A stretch of 64,000 nt of DNA from Isoetes taiwanensis (taxonomy: Eukaryota > Streptophyta > Lycopodiopsida > Isoetales > Isoetaceae), in assembly GCA_021234155.1 (NCBI GenBank), contig JAJEKV010000047.1, forward strand, positions 5,917,071 to 5,981,070, given 5' to 3'. How positions within the stretch are numbered: the first letter of the stretch is position 1; each line of letters starts with the position of its first letter. The position numbers were made by a program, and so were the translations under genes. Below are positions 1 through 12,684 of this stretch, one piece after another. Below the pieces are notes generated by a model. That model saw nothing but the letters and a program-made list of their open reading frames with translations. It ran no database searches and was not told the DNA's origin.

Positions 1-33
1 ACGTGTGTAAATATTAAAAAAAAAAATAATTTT

Positions 34-305
34 GTGGAAACCCTTTCGGGTTTTAATGGAAACCCTTCCGGCTTTCCAATATGGAAACCCTTCCGGCTAT
101 GGAAACCCTTCCGGCTTTCCATGGAAACCCTGCCCTTCCGGGTTTTAGTGGAAACCCTTCCAGGTTTTCAAATTCTGGAAAACTGGAAGGGTTTCCATGG
201 AAACCCTTCTGGGTTTTATTGAAAACCGGAAGGGTTTCCATTAAAACCCAGAAGGGTTTCCATGGAAAGCCGGAAGGGTTTCCATTAAAACCCGGAAGGG
301 TTTCG
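34..305. repeat. GGAAACCC foldback repeat
   Basis: Degenerate units of about 20 bp with the core TGGAAACCCTTCCGGGTTT run forward to about position 180. From there to about 305 they run mainly in the reverse complement (AAACCCGGAAGGGTTTCCAT). The block can therefore fold on itself as well as within each unit. It gives spurious open frames on both strands with a recurring Met-Glu-Thr-Leu-Pro pattern. A compact relative lies at 15194-15297. I see no coding capacity. Confidence 0.85.
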
Positions 306-607
306 TGGGAGGCCAACCCAAATCGGGCGTACTTACAACCATCGCAGGAACCCAAATCGGGCGTACCTCCCCTATTGTTAGTAAAAGTAAAATAGAACAT
401 AGTAAATCGAGTCTTGTGGCTATGCGACGTGGCACACAGAGATTGGAGATAGGCCATTCAACAATTTTGTTGCAGCCTCACAGGTGAAGCGGCCTCCAGG
501 TGAACCAGAGAAATCTTCGACTAACCAGCAACAGATCATAGGTGGTCAATGTGATAAGAAAGGGTTACTCCTGCGGATGAAGCTGCACATAAAGATAATG
601 TTTTTCC
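306..607. other. 5' flank of the PPR-DYW gene
   Basis: No gene seen. A 36-bp-spaced direct repeat (AACCCAAATCGGGCGTAC) lies at about 312-369. The segment just before 608 is probably promoter and 5' UTR, but I see no clear TATA box. Confidence 0.4.
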
Positions 608-3326
608 ATGAGGTAACTGTTTAGCACAGACAAATTTTCTTCTCGGTAAAATAGTTAGACCATGTATAGCCACGAGAATTAACTAGTTTTCTGTATTAAT
701 TAGGTTTGCGCATGTTCATCCATCTGGAGTTCAGTTTGAAAGCAGGGCCAGGAAATCTTTCGATCATCTGGGAATATATTTTCTTAAGCCGTACCATGGA
801 GCAGTAGAGTTTGAAGATGAAACATCTGAAGCTGGTAAATTTTGTAAGCGTGATTTTCTTTGTAAATGAATCTGATCCATACTCTGCTTGTTCTGCTTCT
901 CAGTCTTGAATGATTCATCAGTTTCGCCAAAGGCTTCCTTTACCCTGAATCGTTCTATTGAAGGAGAAATCAAACCGGCATCTGCAACAGGTTTCTTCTA
1001 TTATCCCTCTATTTTGCAAAGATGTACCAAAGGAGGATATTTTCCAGTGGGCAAGTATGTCCATGCATGCATTATAAAAGAGCACCTAGAAGCAATGATG
1101 CTTTTAGAGAACCTTCTAGTTCAGATGTATGGGAAGTTAGGGGACCTGGACAATGCAAGGCTCGTTTTCAGAAGTATCCAATATCCAAACATGGTATCTT
1201 GGACTGTCATAATTGCATCATATATTCAATATGGGCTGGGCACGGATGCCCTTTGCTTGTTCTCTCAAATGCAGGAGCATAATGCTAAACCAGACAAAGT
1301 TACTATTATCACAACACTCAGTGCATGTCTTAGTCCAGTAGATTTGATGGACGGAAGAGTGATACATGCATGCGCAATTGAAAATGGACTGGATTCTAAC
1401 TTAATGGTGGGGAATACTCTTCTAAGGATGTATGTCAAATGTGGCAGTTTGAAAGAGGCACGCAGATTGTTTGATGGGCTGCGAGCTCGCGACTTGATTT
1501 CCTGGACATGTATAATTGGATCTTGTGTGCAATGTGGGTACAAAGAAGATGCTCTCAAATTGTTTATCCTAATGCAGCAAGAACAACTGCTGCTGGACAA
1601 AGTCATCTTTATTACAGTTCTTAGTACCTGTACCAATCCAGGTCTATTAACAGAAGGACGGCTGCTTCATGCTTGCATGCTAAACAAACAGGTTGAATTG
1701 GACTCTATGGTAAAAAATGCACTTGTTACTATGTATGGTGAATGCCAGAGTTTATACGATGCGTGGATGGTCTTCTGTGGAAATTCTGGACGGAATGTTG
1801 TATCTTGGACTGCCATGATTCAAGCTCATGCGCAACAAGGAGATGCTAGGGCATCCCTCCACTTATTCTATGAAATGCAGCAGGAAGGTGTGAAACCCAA
1901 TGAGATTACATTAATATCCATGTTAACTGCTGTTTCTAATGCCACATATTTTGCATCTGGTAAATTTATCGAAGCCTATATATTTGTACACAACATTGTT
2001 TTGAATGTCGTCTTGGGAACTGCTCTAATTACTATGTATGGAAAATGTGGGATTGTGGACAAAGCTAGAAAAACTTTTGATAGCATGTTGGAGCACAATC
2101 TGATCTCGTGGAATGCAATGATTGCATTATATGCTCAGCACGGTTATGGAAAAGCAGTTATTCAAATGTTCCATTACATGCTAAAAAAAGGGTTAAGACC
2201 AGACGTGATCACCCTCATCAGCGTCCTTGATGCATGTGCCACATTAGGCGCTCTAGAAGAAGGTAAGGCTTCTCATTCTTACATAGTTGATAGTGGCCTT
2301 GAACAAGGTGCCGTGTTAGGGACTGCCCTTATCAACATGTATGGAAAATCTGGAAGCCTGAAACAGGCACGTGCAGTTTTCAATGAGTTGCTAGAACATG
2401 ATCCTATCGCATGGAATGCCATGGGTTCAGCTTATGCTCAAAATGGATATGGAGAAGAGGCATTGCAATTCTTCCAGCAAATGCAACAGGAAGGTCTTGC
2501 TGCAAGTAGCGTCACTTTTATAAGCATGCTATCAGCATGTAGTCATGCTGGTCTTGTGCACTATGGATGGCATTTATTTGCTTCTTTGACTGAAATCCAC
2601 CATGTTTTACTAGCAGTAGAGCATTATAATTGTTTGGTTGACCTCCTTGGACGTGCTGGACGTCTTGGTGAGGCCGAGGATCTTATCAACACAATGCCAT
2701 GTGAAGTGGAATCTATAGTCTGGATGACAATGCTTGGTGCTTCTCGTGTGCATGGTGATGTTACTCGTGCAAAGCATGCAGCACATATTATTATCAATCA
2801 GGATCCTCAGAGATCTGCTCCATATGTTATACTTTCAAACATATATGCTGAAGCTGGCATGTGGGCAGAGGTCATGAAACTGAGGAAACTCATGGCAGAC
2901 AGGGGTGTAAAGAAGGAGCCTGGCCGCAGCTGGATTGAGATACACAATTACATGCATGAGTTTGTTGTAAATGATAGATCACATCCTCAAACAGAGGAGA
3001 TCTATGCTGAGTTAAAGCAGCTTAATGTAAAGATGAAACAAGCAGGGTATTTGCCTGATACGAAACTAGTCCTGCATGACATTGATGAGGAAAGTAAGCT
3101 TCACCTGATTTCCTATCATAGTGAAAAGTTGGCTATTGCTTTTGGACTCATTAGTAGCCCAGCAAAGTCAACTATTCGCGTTATAAAAAATCTTCGAGTA
3201 TGTACTGATTGTCACACGGCAGGTAAGTTTATTTCTAGCATTGTAGGCCGTGAGATTATTTTGAGAGATTCGATCAGATTTCATCATTTCAAGAATGGTG
3301 CATGTTCATGCGGTGATTATTGGTGA
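608..3326 (+). CDS. PPR-DYW organelle RNA-editing factor, 3 exons
   Basis: Pentatricopeptide repeat protein of the PLS-E-DYW class. These proteins bind an organelle transcript and deaminate one or more cytidines. Proposed exons are 608-612, 704-834 and 904-3326, giving 852 aa. Introns of 91 and 69 nt have GT-AG ends and phases that keep one frame. The long exon alone has no ATG before about 1095, which is why upstream exons are needed. PPR motifs (SWTAMI, MYGKCG, GxxPDxxT types) cover residues about 90-640. The E region starts near 643 and the PG box (KKEPGRSW) near 715. The C-terminal DYW domain keeps the deaminase HSE at about 784-786, the CTDC pair at about 812-815, and ends CSCGDYW. All catalytic residues I can judge are present. 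The basic N-terminus suits a mitochondrial or plastid presequence. The frame and domain call are secure; the 5-nt first coding exon is inference. Confidence 0.85.
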
Positions 3327-3384
3327 CAACTTCAGTGGCCATTCTGTACTTTTACTTAATGCTCCAAGTTGGTCCAAATTTCAG

Positions 3385-3680
3385 TCTCATTGAGGAGACA
3401 AAATGGAAAGGAAACCTGGGGTCTTTTGTGAAGCGTACGACTTCATGAAACCCTTCAGTACCCAATTCCATATCAGGGATCAGTAAAGGAACAGCTTGAC
3501 GATTCTTTTGCACATTTTCAAGCGCAGGAGACAGAATGGCGAGGAAACCTGGGGTGTTTTCATTCTTAAGTTTTGAAGTGGACGACTTCATGAAACCAGC
3601 AAGCAATTGTTTGCAGTAGGGATGGGTAACAGAAAAGCTCGGCCATTCTTGTGCACATTTTCAAGGGTTTGAAGAGAACA
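3385..3680 (+). repeat. Diverged direct repeats in the 3' flank
   Basis: Two diverged copies of a segment of about 130 bp (near 3392 and 3527) share GGAAACCTGGGGT and ACGACTTCATGAAACC. A third partial copy of GCACATTTTCAAG lies at 3651. They follow the PPR stop and may belong to its 3' UTR. No gene seen. Confidence 0.6.
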
Positions 3681-6060
3681 ATATTTAATCTTCTAGGTCT
3701 TCATTTGTTTAAATGCACACAAATTCTCTTATCTATGCCTATGTAATCTGTGTTGTTTTGAACTATGCAATTTGGTTTTGCAGCATTTTTAATGGGGGGA
3801 TGGGAAACTACATGAAGATTGCAAGATTTACATATGCCTCGAGAAGATAGGTAACTTGGTTTTATGTCTGAGATAATGGGAATGTGTTGATTTGATATTC
3901 AGTCAAAGCATATCAGCTTATAATTGATTAGATGTTTGGCAACGTTCTGAATGCCAACTGATTTTAGCATCGCTTAATTTAAATGGCAATTTTGTTAGGT
4001 GAGCTGATCCAGTTAGGAGGCGGAAATTGTACATAATTAATTCTGAAATGTATGTTGTATATGTTGATGCATTATAGACAAGATTTAGGTCAAGCCCCTT
4101 TCTTCTTGTGAAGATGGAGATATCTCTTTCCCATTTGCGAATGACACAACTTTTCATTGCCTGTTCATTGCTAAATTAGAATATACAGCCTCGAGGACGC
4201 TCGAGCACACTAAGTAATGCAAATGAATTGGTTAAATTTTGTGGTGGTTGCATAAGATGGAAGCAGGATAAGCTATTTTGAGACCTAAGAGCTAGAAGTT
4301 AGAGGCCTATTAAGAGGAGGAAGTTATGAAAATCTGTAAGGAAAGAATTCATGCATGACTAAGAATTCATGACTATTTAAAGGATTACAAGCATGACTTT
4401 GCGGCAATGATTGCATTCTCAGTTCGGGTCTGTTCTATAACAGCCTTGAAGGGAGTTTTCCAGTCCCAATAAATTGTTTCATTTTTAGTAAGCTTGAAGA
4501 GCACTGGTCTCCATAGAGAAGGATATACTTTCACCTACTGTGCAAAGAGTTAAGCTGCAAAAGATACGTTTAGTGTTTTGACTTCACAAACTTTCGGTCT
4601 TATTATAGCTGTGGTCACATTGAATAAAAGGAATCTTATATCTTGTTATGGATTTTGTTCCTGAATGTCGAATCGAAAGACCACACCTACATTGAACAAC
4701 TCAAGGGAAGTGACGAGTAGTCTGGTCATGTTTACACACGTCATATCCATCCCACAAGTCGCTATAGTAAAATTTTTAGCCGGCTTGCCTAACCGGGGTG
4801 CAAGATTTTCTAGAATTCTAAGGCATCCACGTCGCCTGCCACCTCATCTAATATTTGATCCAATCGTCGGATCTGTAAAGTTTTGCATCAACGGTCCACG
4901 AAATTAGAAAAGCCCTGAAGTTAGCCTCCCAGCCTTCTTCGACACCGTTCTCCAGTATCATTGCACAGTTGGCACAGTTGATCCAATGTTTTGTATTGGT
5001 GCAAACTGAGAAGAATGAATTTTGGAATGAGAAACTTAGGTGGAAGGAAGAGAAGGCATGACTGAGCTTAAGTTTGCTTTATTCCAACAAGCCTTATGCC
5101 TCAATGCAAATGCATGTTGTATCGACATGCATGCTTGGTGGCGTGTTTGCGTTGCAGGCATTTTTCTAAAAGATGGTAGAGGCGACAGAGCAAATAAAAG
5201 AAAAATGTGGGTAGAAACCTTGTCAAACACAGCTCCACTCAAGGCAACAAATCCATAGGAAGCACAAGCATCATAATGAAGACATCCGTCACAACAGAAG
5301 ATTTATGGGGGAAACATCTTCATGCTAAAGAAATGTCTTTCTTTTCAGCTGCTCCACGTTCTCAAGGTATGAATAGTAATTTCAGACTGAACCTATTCGC
5401 TTCTGCTTGTGTCCTTTGAGGTTGAGATTAGATTCATAAGGGATTCAAAAAAGTAAAAGGTTATTGTGCAATAAGGGTTATCTTCAAAAAATAGTGTTAA
5501 AAAAGATATCACATAAGGGTATCGTGCTTCTTTAGAGAATCCAAGTGAGCCAAGCCTCTTTCCTATTCCTAGAGACTGAAAAATGGGATGTCCCATGATT
5601 AACGCAAGCCATGGCCTTGGTCTTTCTTAGCTTGAATGCTTGGCTTTTTGAATTACGAATTTTTTAGGTTAAGGTGCCACAATAGAAGAAATGATATCCT
5701 GACAAATGCTGCTGAGGCTGAATTGATGTCTGATGCGACACATAGTGCACAGTAAATGAACAACACTAAGGTTGTGTTGCAGGATTTCAAAAGTCTGCTG
5801 CATGCAACTTGTTAGTATTCTTGATTTATGTTCCAGCTTTAGCTTATCATTTAACTTGTATGCACAGATACATTTTAACTTTAAAATTCACTAAGGCAGC
5901 GTCTCTTTAACATTCTCATCCCACTTAATCAGTACCCAGGCACAACAACAGATTCTATTTCTGTATTTCAAAATCCGCCTTTAGTACTAGCAAGTTATGT
6001 GCCTCCCACAAAGTATACATCTTCTACCTGGGTGTTTTATTAAGCTTTGGGTTCCGCTTA
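3681..6060. other. Non-coding, nothing recognised
   Basis: AT-rich sequence without a convincing gene. One exon-like stretch ends at a good donor near 5367 (CTCAAG|GTATGA), but I could not connect it to anything or recognise its peptide. Confidence 0.5.
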
Positions 6061-6635
6061 ACAAATTTCTTGTTGGTGGACATACACGCCAAATTTGGTA
6101 TGCTTACAGTGGCACAACAAGTTTTGATAAGCTACCACTTCGAAATGTCGTGAATTGAACTGCATTAATTGCAGGATATGCTGATCATGGACCTGCCCAA
6201 AACACACTAGAATGTCCTAATGCAATCACATACATTTCTAGCTTGAAGGCTTGCAGCAGCGTTAGAGATATAGACAATGGCCGTGAAATATATACCAAGA
6301 CCAAAAAGCACTGGAATAACAGATGCTGGACAATGTATATCCTAATGCAATCACGTACATTTCTAGCTTGAAGGCTTGCAGCAGTGTTAGAGATATAGAT
6401 AAGGGCCGTGAAATATATACCAAGACCAAAAAGCACTAGAATATCTTAAATAGATGCTAGACAATGTATATCCTAATGCAATCATGTACATTTCTAGCTT
6501 GAAGGCTCGCAGCAATGCTAGAGCTATAGACCAGGGCCATGAAATACATATCAAGATTGCAGAGAAGGGGCTGCTAGGTACTTTTGTTTGTAATAGCTTC
6601 ATTGACATGTATCCCAGCGATAGTACCCTTGTCAT
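6061..6635 (+). pseudogene. PPR protein pseudogene with a triplicated segment
   Basis: A broken fragment of a PPR gene. Translation gives a run like VDIHAKFG, then RNVVN-stop-TALIAGYADHG, where the Trp codon of the usual NVVSWTALI motif has become TGA. It continues NAITYISSLKAC ... NGREIYTK and, in the last copy, GTFVCNSFIDMYP. One base appears missing before the DKLPLRN stretch, which shifts the frame. The segment coding NAITYISSLKAC to TKTKKH is present three times. No start codon, E domain or DYW domain remains. It probably derives from a gene related to the intact ones here. Loss of function is clear; the parent gene is unknown. Confidence 0.8.
6215..6560 (+). repeat. Tandem triplication inside the PPR pseudogene
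   Basis: Copies of the segment beginning TCCTAATGCAATCA start at 6215, 6340 and 6471, with periods of 125 and 131 bp. Each encodes the same PPR helix pair. The third is the most diverged and runs on into more PPR sequence. Confidence 0.85.
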
Positions 6636-6789
6636 TTATTGGAGCTATTACATATTTTTATTGATTACCTAATTACTATGTGCTAGTACCAGTGACGCCC
6701 TAAACAAGCTGCCATATGGGGTGCTATATGAGTGCTGTCAGCATGTGTCCGGACGCCTGCTTTTGTACCCCCACCAGCATACTTTTGCC

Positions 6790-7229
6790 CACATGAATAA
6801 TTCCTTGAAAAGTCAAAAGAAGATCTGGCCTCACGTATCTAGCCTCTAACAATTCTTTAACATGATGCAAATTCAAGCTTTTCCTCAGCTCAAGAACATA
6901 TGCAAATCTAGCTATGGCAAAATTTGAAACCTCAAATTGAATCCACAGCAAAACCCCACCTGAAAGAAAAAGATGATTGATGTAGTCCATGATGTGATCT
7001 CCAAGGTTTTGCCTCCTCGGAGTCTCCTCTGCTTTCCTGCTTTGCAGACTCTTGCTAAAACCTTCACGTCTCCAATCTCCACTAAGCTTTCCAAAAAACT
7101 CTTGCTTAGATGCTCTCCATGCCATGCATGTTCTATCTTCCATGCATGTTCTATCTTGCAAACATGTCAAGCATGCATATACGCACATGAGTACGTATAC
7201 TGGCCCATCAAGTGGCCAGGATCGTTACA
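6790..7229 (-). repeat. Truncated 3' LTR
   Basis: The last 440 bp (plus-strand sense) of the LTR, ending CCAGGATCGTTACA at 7229. It matches the segment near 9443-9784 plus 12570-12684. The other end is lost, so no target duplication can be checked for the outer element. Confidence 0.75.
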
Positions 7230-7503
7230 GTCTCTCCTTCTAAAATTTAACCCATGTCCTCATGAGTCGTTATGGATTTACTGAAGCATTCTATGATTCA
7301 AATGTCTCAAATATAGCACAACTTTAACTCAAATCAAAACTTCACCTTAGAAGTATAACTGCTATCCATCTTACTGAACATACCACGAGAAGAATCCTTA
7401 CCTCAACTTGATTTATGATCCACCATCTCAGTAGCTAAGGATCCAACCTATAATCTATAAATCAATATCAACACCTAAAGATCCAACATGCTCTGATACC
7501 AAC
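7230..7503 (-). other. Minimal LTR interior with PBS and polypurine tract
   Basis: Only 274 bp separate the two LTRs. Position 7490-7501 is GCTCTGATACCA, the complement of TGGTATCAGAGC, the classic plant initiator-Met tRNA primer binding site, two bases from the LTR. At the other end the minus strand reads AGAAGGAGAGAC next to the LTR, a plausible polypurine tract. No coding sequence remains. Confidence 0.8.
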
Positions 7504-7842
7504 TGTGACGAGCCTGCAGAGTTGACCCTCCGGGCAACTCGGGATCTTGTCTAAACTTGCACTAATTCTAGGTTGATAATATTGGTGAAGAATTGAATCT
7601 TCTTATTCATAATAATCAAAGATCAACCATAGTATATCCATTATCAATTACAATAATATTCAGAGAAACATTATCATCAATACATTCACAAGATCTAGCT
7701 GAGCAATTTAACACAAGAGCTTCTCCTCTGGAACTAACCACGATCCCCAACTACACGGCTGCTGCTAGCTTGACCACTGCTTGCTAATCCACTGCACAAT
7801 GCACTCAAGGGGTTAGTCCTCGTGACTAATTGGGGATCCCAT

Positions 7843-7956
7843 AGCCGCTTATGCATGCATAGAACATATTGCAATCTTGGATAACAGACATAGCAACTTA
7901 GCCGCTTATGCATGCATAGAACATATTGCAATCTTGGATAACAGACATAGCAACTC
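7843..7956 (+). repeat. 57-bp tandem duplication in the LTR
   Basis: Two essentially identical copies start at 7843 and 7900 with AGCCGCTTATGCATGCATAG. The other LTR (near 10130-10200) has a single, diverged version, so the duplication arose after the LTRs split. Confidence 0.85.
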
Positions 7957-9784
7957 AAAGACACAAGAACCTATGGTGCAATGCTAGACAATGACAATAA
8001 AGGAAACATCATGAACATCAAGAGTAAAGAACATAACCAAGTACCAAACCATCATAAACAAAGCTCCGGGACAATGAGAAGCTCAACCAGCCTATATATA
8101 GGCACTGTTAGCAGCATGTTGCCCAGCCAACTTACATTCCAAGCCCCGTAGCGGGTGGTGGGGTGAACCTCATATGCGCATACCCTCCCAGCCCACGCCT
8201 GTCACTAGAGGACCTCTTACCATGGGTGTTCGCAAGAGTTGAATGCCATAGCAATCCCGGCCAGGAGAACTAACGCCCGGTGTCACAGAACACAAATACA
8301 AAGAACATAGAACACGAGTTATGCCGGAACAATCCAGGCTATCGAACCTGGAAGTCCAACCCCGGAGGATCCAAATACATGACAAAATACCACGAACAAC
8401 AGTGAGACAATGCAACGACCATAACATGTGTGTTCATTAGACATTTACTAAACATGTGCCTAGACCTTGCCCTTGCCAAGGTTGACCGTACAACCTCACC
8501 ATGTCGAAATAGCAATTCGGTAATGAAAACCCAATAGCAATCAACTTGTCGATGTAGCTTACTCAAACAACTGCTACAAGGCCGGTGCAGAACTACCCCC
8601 ATATCCAATGTGGCTAAATTACCACCTTAATATAATATATATTCATATTAAGAACACTTAGCTATGACTTTAAAATATTCATAATGAAAGCTCACTTTTC
8701 TCAAATGGGATTTAAACATGCAACTACTATCATATCTCAATATCTAGCATTTCCAACTTAAAAATCCATATAGTCTAAAGACTACAACTACATGTAACTC
8801 TTGCCGATTGATCGTAAATCCAGGTTACGCCTTCACGTACCAATATTACACAATTAACTCCTTAGCCTAGTTAAAGTAAATTCAACCACTAAAACAAATA
8901 CATGTTCTTACTACTTGATTATGATCTTCTTTACTTGTTCCAAGCAAAGTCTTCTACTTAGGAGCCATATTGGAGGTCAATCTATCATGTTCTACTCCAT
9001 TTTAGAATTACTAGTAAGCAATTGATATTAGCAATTCCTCTAATAAGTCCGATTCTTCCATTAATTGGCATACTTGCCACAATCATAACCTGCAAGATGC
9101 TCTGCATTTTCCATCTCAAATTAATCCATTGGTTATTTAAACACTCACAAGACAATTGAGAAATACTATGACAACAACATAACAAAGCAACAGAGAAAAT
9201 AAATATAAACAACAAAAGACAGACATCTAAAATCCGGCAACAATCGTGGCAGTTTCCAAACTCGATCCTATTTTCTGAGCTTTCCACTATAAATCGACAC
9301 TTTTCAGGCCCAAATCAGCCTTCTCCATGCAATTTTGACCTGATTTACATCTACTTTGCCATGCCCATACGATTGCAAATTAAGCTTCTCCTTCTGCACA
9401 TAATCTTATCTTGCAAACCAGCTAGTAGATCACAACAATCACATGAATAATTCCTTGAAAAGTCAAGAGAAGATCTGGCCTCACGTATCTAGCCTCTAAC
9501 AATTCTTTAACATGATGCAAATTCAAGCTTTTCTTCAGCTCAAGAACATATGCAAATCTAGCTATGGCAACATTTGAATCTCAAATTGAATCCACAGCAA
9601 AACCCCACCTGAAAGAAAAAGATGATTGATGTAGTCCATGACGTGATCTCCAAGGTTTTGCCTCCTCGGAGTCTCCTCTGCTTTCCTGCTTTGCAGACTC
9701 TTGCTAAAACCTTCACGTCTCCAATTCCCACTAAGCTCTCCAAAAAAACTCTTGCTTAGATGCTCTCCATGCTGCATGCATGTT

Positions 9785-12564
9785 TGTGACGAGCCTGCTG
9801 AGTTGACCCTCCTGGCAACTCGGGAACTTGTCAACTTAAGGCTGGATTTGTGTTGGTGTGAATTTAGGTGAAGAATTAAATCTTCCTTTGCAATTGAAAT
9901 CCACAGACTAAACTCAACAGACAACCTGCTCATGCATTCAACATATTCCAATCTCTAATTGAGCAAATATATACATGTACAACAGCAACTGAGCAAATCA
10001 AACAAAAACTTCTAGCTCTAGAACTCAAGCATGAATCCCGGCTACATTGCCACCATCAACTTGACCGTTGCCTTGCGGGTTCACTGCACATGCACTCACT
10101 GAGGTTAGTCCTCATGACTAAGTGGGGATCCCGTAGCTGCTGCTACATACATGGAGACACTCTAGCATCTTGGATAACATGATATGAACAATTCCAAAAC
10201 ACAAGATACCATGATGCAGTGCTACACAATGACAATAAAAGAAACATCATAAGAGTCAGGAGCAAAGAACACAAAGCCAAAGTACCAAAACACATAAACA
10301 AAGCTCCGGGACAATAGGAAGCTCAGCCAGCCTCCATGCAGGCCCTGTTAGCAGAGAAATACCCAGCCAGCTCACATTCCGAGCCCCGTTGGCGGAGTTG
10401 GTGGGGTGCACCTCGTATGCACATACCCTTCCCAGCCCACGTCTGGCGCTGGAGGACCTCTTACCATGGAGTCACAAGGGTGACGTGCAACCTCACCAGG
10501 AAGCTACGCCCGTGAGGAAGCCACGTCCGGTGTCACAGAGCATAGATACAAAGAATACAGATGACATGAGAATGCCGGAGCAACCTAGGCCACCGAACCT
10601 AGAAATCCGACCCCGGAGATTAATAAAATATCAAGAACAACAGTGGGACAATGCAAAGACCATAACATGTGTGTTCATTAGAATATTTACCAAAAAAAAG
10701 TGCCTAGATCATACTCTTGGCCCTTGTCGAGGTTGCCCATATACCCAACCATGTCGAAGTAGCTAGATCAATGATGAAAACGATAATGACAATTCAACTG
10801 TTGATGTAGAGTGCTCAAACCACCCCTATAGGGTCGATGCAGGACTCACTCCACCACATTATTTATTTATTTAAGCTCCCTTAGATATGGTTCCATCTCC
10901 ATATTTACAAATAATCATTAGCTATTAAAACCTCCACGTTCAATAGCTTGCAAATGAACATCGCAACTAATGTGAGCTCCTGAATTCACAACTTCCAACT
11001 TTATTACCTTACCACTCAAAGATTGCTTCCACCTCGAACCCTAGCACCATATTTTCATCACCATATCGTCGTCAGTGCCGCCTCATCCCAAGGACGTTAG
11101 CTACAATCAACCCATTTGTCATAGATTTACTACCTATCCTATTTGTTTAACTGCGAGGAATTTCCGGCTAACTTGTGTCATGAACTTTTATTCTCCTCCA
11201 TGACTTTACTTCCTTCGTATCCCTTAGGCTACGTTCCCATGAGCCTGACCTGACCGCAGAAGAGTGAGGTCGAGGTTGAAGTGTGAAGAAGACTGTTCCC
11301 ATGCGACCTCACTACTTTTCTGCTCAGAAACCGGCTAGATCTTCACCAGCTTCGATCTTCACCGGCTGCTTCATCGGTTGCTTGCTCCTTCGTTACCTGT
11401 TGATCAGTTAAAGGACAAAACAAAGGCAGCAACCCGACCTTTCAGAAATGGTCCTTCATTTCTGGAAAAATCTGAGTTTTCCTTAAAGGCAACCTTACCT
11501 CTGCTGCATGGGAACTGCTCGACTTCGACTTCGACCTGGAAAAAATAGAGTCCGGTCGATTCCATGGGAACGTTCCCTTATTCTTATCTTAGCTTAGTTC
11601 ATTTAATACCAAGCTCACAAGTTAATATTATTAAGACTAACAACCAACACTTAAATATCAAACCAAACAAAGACAACCAAGCAAAATATATCAAACGCAC
11701 ACGTCTTCATTTTTGGCAGTTGGGCCCTTCTCAAAAGGCACCGATTCCTCAGATTAAAGCTTCTCCAAGCCAAATCGGCAGTCAAAATCCCCAATTCGGC
11801 TCTTTAGGAGCAGTTTCGACCTATTTCTGCATGAATCAGGAGGCCATTTGATTTAGTTTCAGCAGCTCTGAAAAGCCTTCGTTTCTCCGATTCACTGCTG
11901 CCCGAGGCAAATCGGCCCCTCTAAAGTCTAAATCGGCCTCTTTCATGCAGTTCCAGTCTAATTTAGACATGTAATACACTGTTTGTTGGCAGACTGTTGG
12001 TAGAGCAAAACATTTCTATACACCTCTGAGGCTCTGATGCAGCAAATCAACATTCATTCTCTGTCTGCTTTTCTTATAGTCCTCTGGTTCAAGCCATCAT
12101 CTGAGAATGAATCTAATCATCTTTCAAGCTTATCTCATATGTGCTTAAAGCCCTATGACTATTATCCAGCTGTTCTATGAAACATCTCAATTAATTATAA
12201 AGTACCTGCATATTCAATCTCGCGTTGCAGGCCTTACCAGAGCCTCAAACGATTCCAGCCATAGCTAACACAGAGTAAATCTAGCATTCAAAGCATGTCC
12301 AGATTGATTCTTGGCAGCCTATGCAAACCACAATTTGAATTTACAAAATTCAAAACCCCACCTGGAAGAAAAAGGTTTGATGCAGTCTCAGTCTCCGTCT
12401 CTGACAAGCTCCTATGCTTCTTTGCCTTGATGCTCCAAATAGCCTTCTCTTGCAAAGAGCTTTACGTACCTTTGCTTATGTGGATATATGCCATGCATGT
12501 ATCTTCATATATTTATGTACAAATACTTTACAATACTGGTCCCTAGCTTCCCAGGACCGTTACA
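9785..12564 (-). mobile_element. Nested 2.78-kb solo LTR with 5-bp target duplication
   Basis: Begins TGTGACGAGCC and ends GACCGTTACA. It is flanked on both sides by ATGTT (9780-9784 and 12565-12569), the 5-bp duplication expected of LTR integration. It shares diverged blocks with the host LTR, for example around 8060-8225 versus 10300-10470. It therefore belongs to the same family but an older or different subfamily. No interior region follows, so it is a solo LTR. Confidence 0.75.
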
Positions 12565-12684
12565 ATGTTCTATCTTGCATGCATGTTCTATCTTCCATGC
12601 ATGTTCTATCTTGTATGCATGTCAAGCATGCATATACGCACATGAGTACGTATACTGGCCCATCAAGTGGCCAGGATCGTTACA

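Larger units (their letters stand above)
6790..12684 (-). mobile_element. Nested LTR retrotransposon complex
   Basis: Read on the minus strand, this is a 5' LTR (12684 to 7504, interrupted by a second LTR), a primer binding site, a 274-bp interior with a purine tract, and a 3' LTR remnant (7229 to 6790). LTR ends are TGTGACG...CGTTACA, a near-perfect short inverted repeat of the usual TG...CA type. The shared 340-bp core (6790-7125 and 9443-9773) is almost identical, which supports LTR identity. No gag or pol is present, so the element is a deletion derivative or a non-autonomous type. The superfamily cannot be told. Confidence 0.8.
7504..12684 (-). repeat. 5' LTR split by a solo LTR
   Basis: Two blocks, 7504-9784 and 12570-12684, together give an LTR of about 2.4 kb that starts TGTGACGAGCC and ends GATCGTTACA. 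The break is exactly where the second LTR sits. No long open frame is credible. Confidence 0.75.

Noticed and set aside
34-305. CRISPR-like array
   Set aside because: Units are contiguous and diverged, without unique spacers, and the setting is a plant nuclear genome.
53-457. Open frames of 60-134 residues over the GGAAACCC repeat
   Set aside because: They only translate the tandem unit and appear on both strands; no non-repeat domain.
888-903. Start of the PPR-DYW protein at a TTG codon at 888
   Set aside because: Non-ATG start in a eukaryote, and the 888-903 stretch reads as a polypyrimidine tract with a CAG acceptor; an in-phase upstream exon exists.
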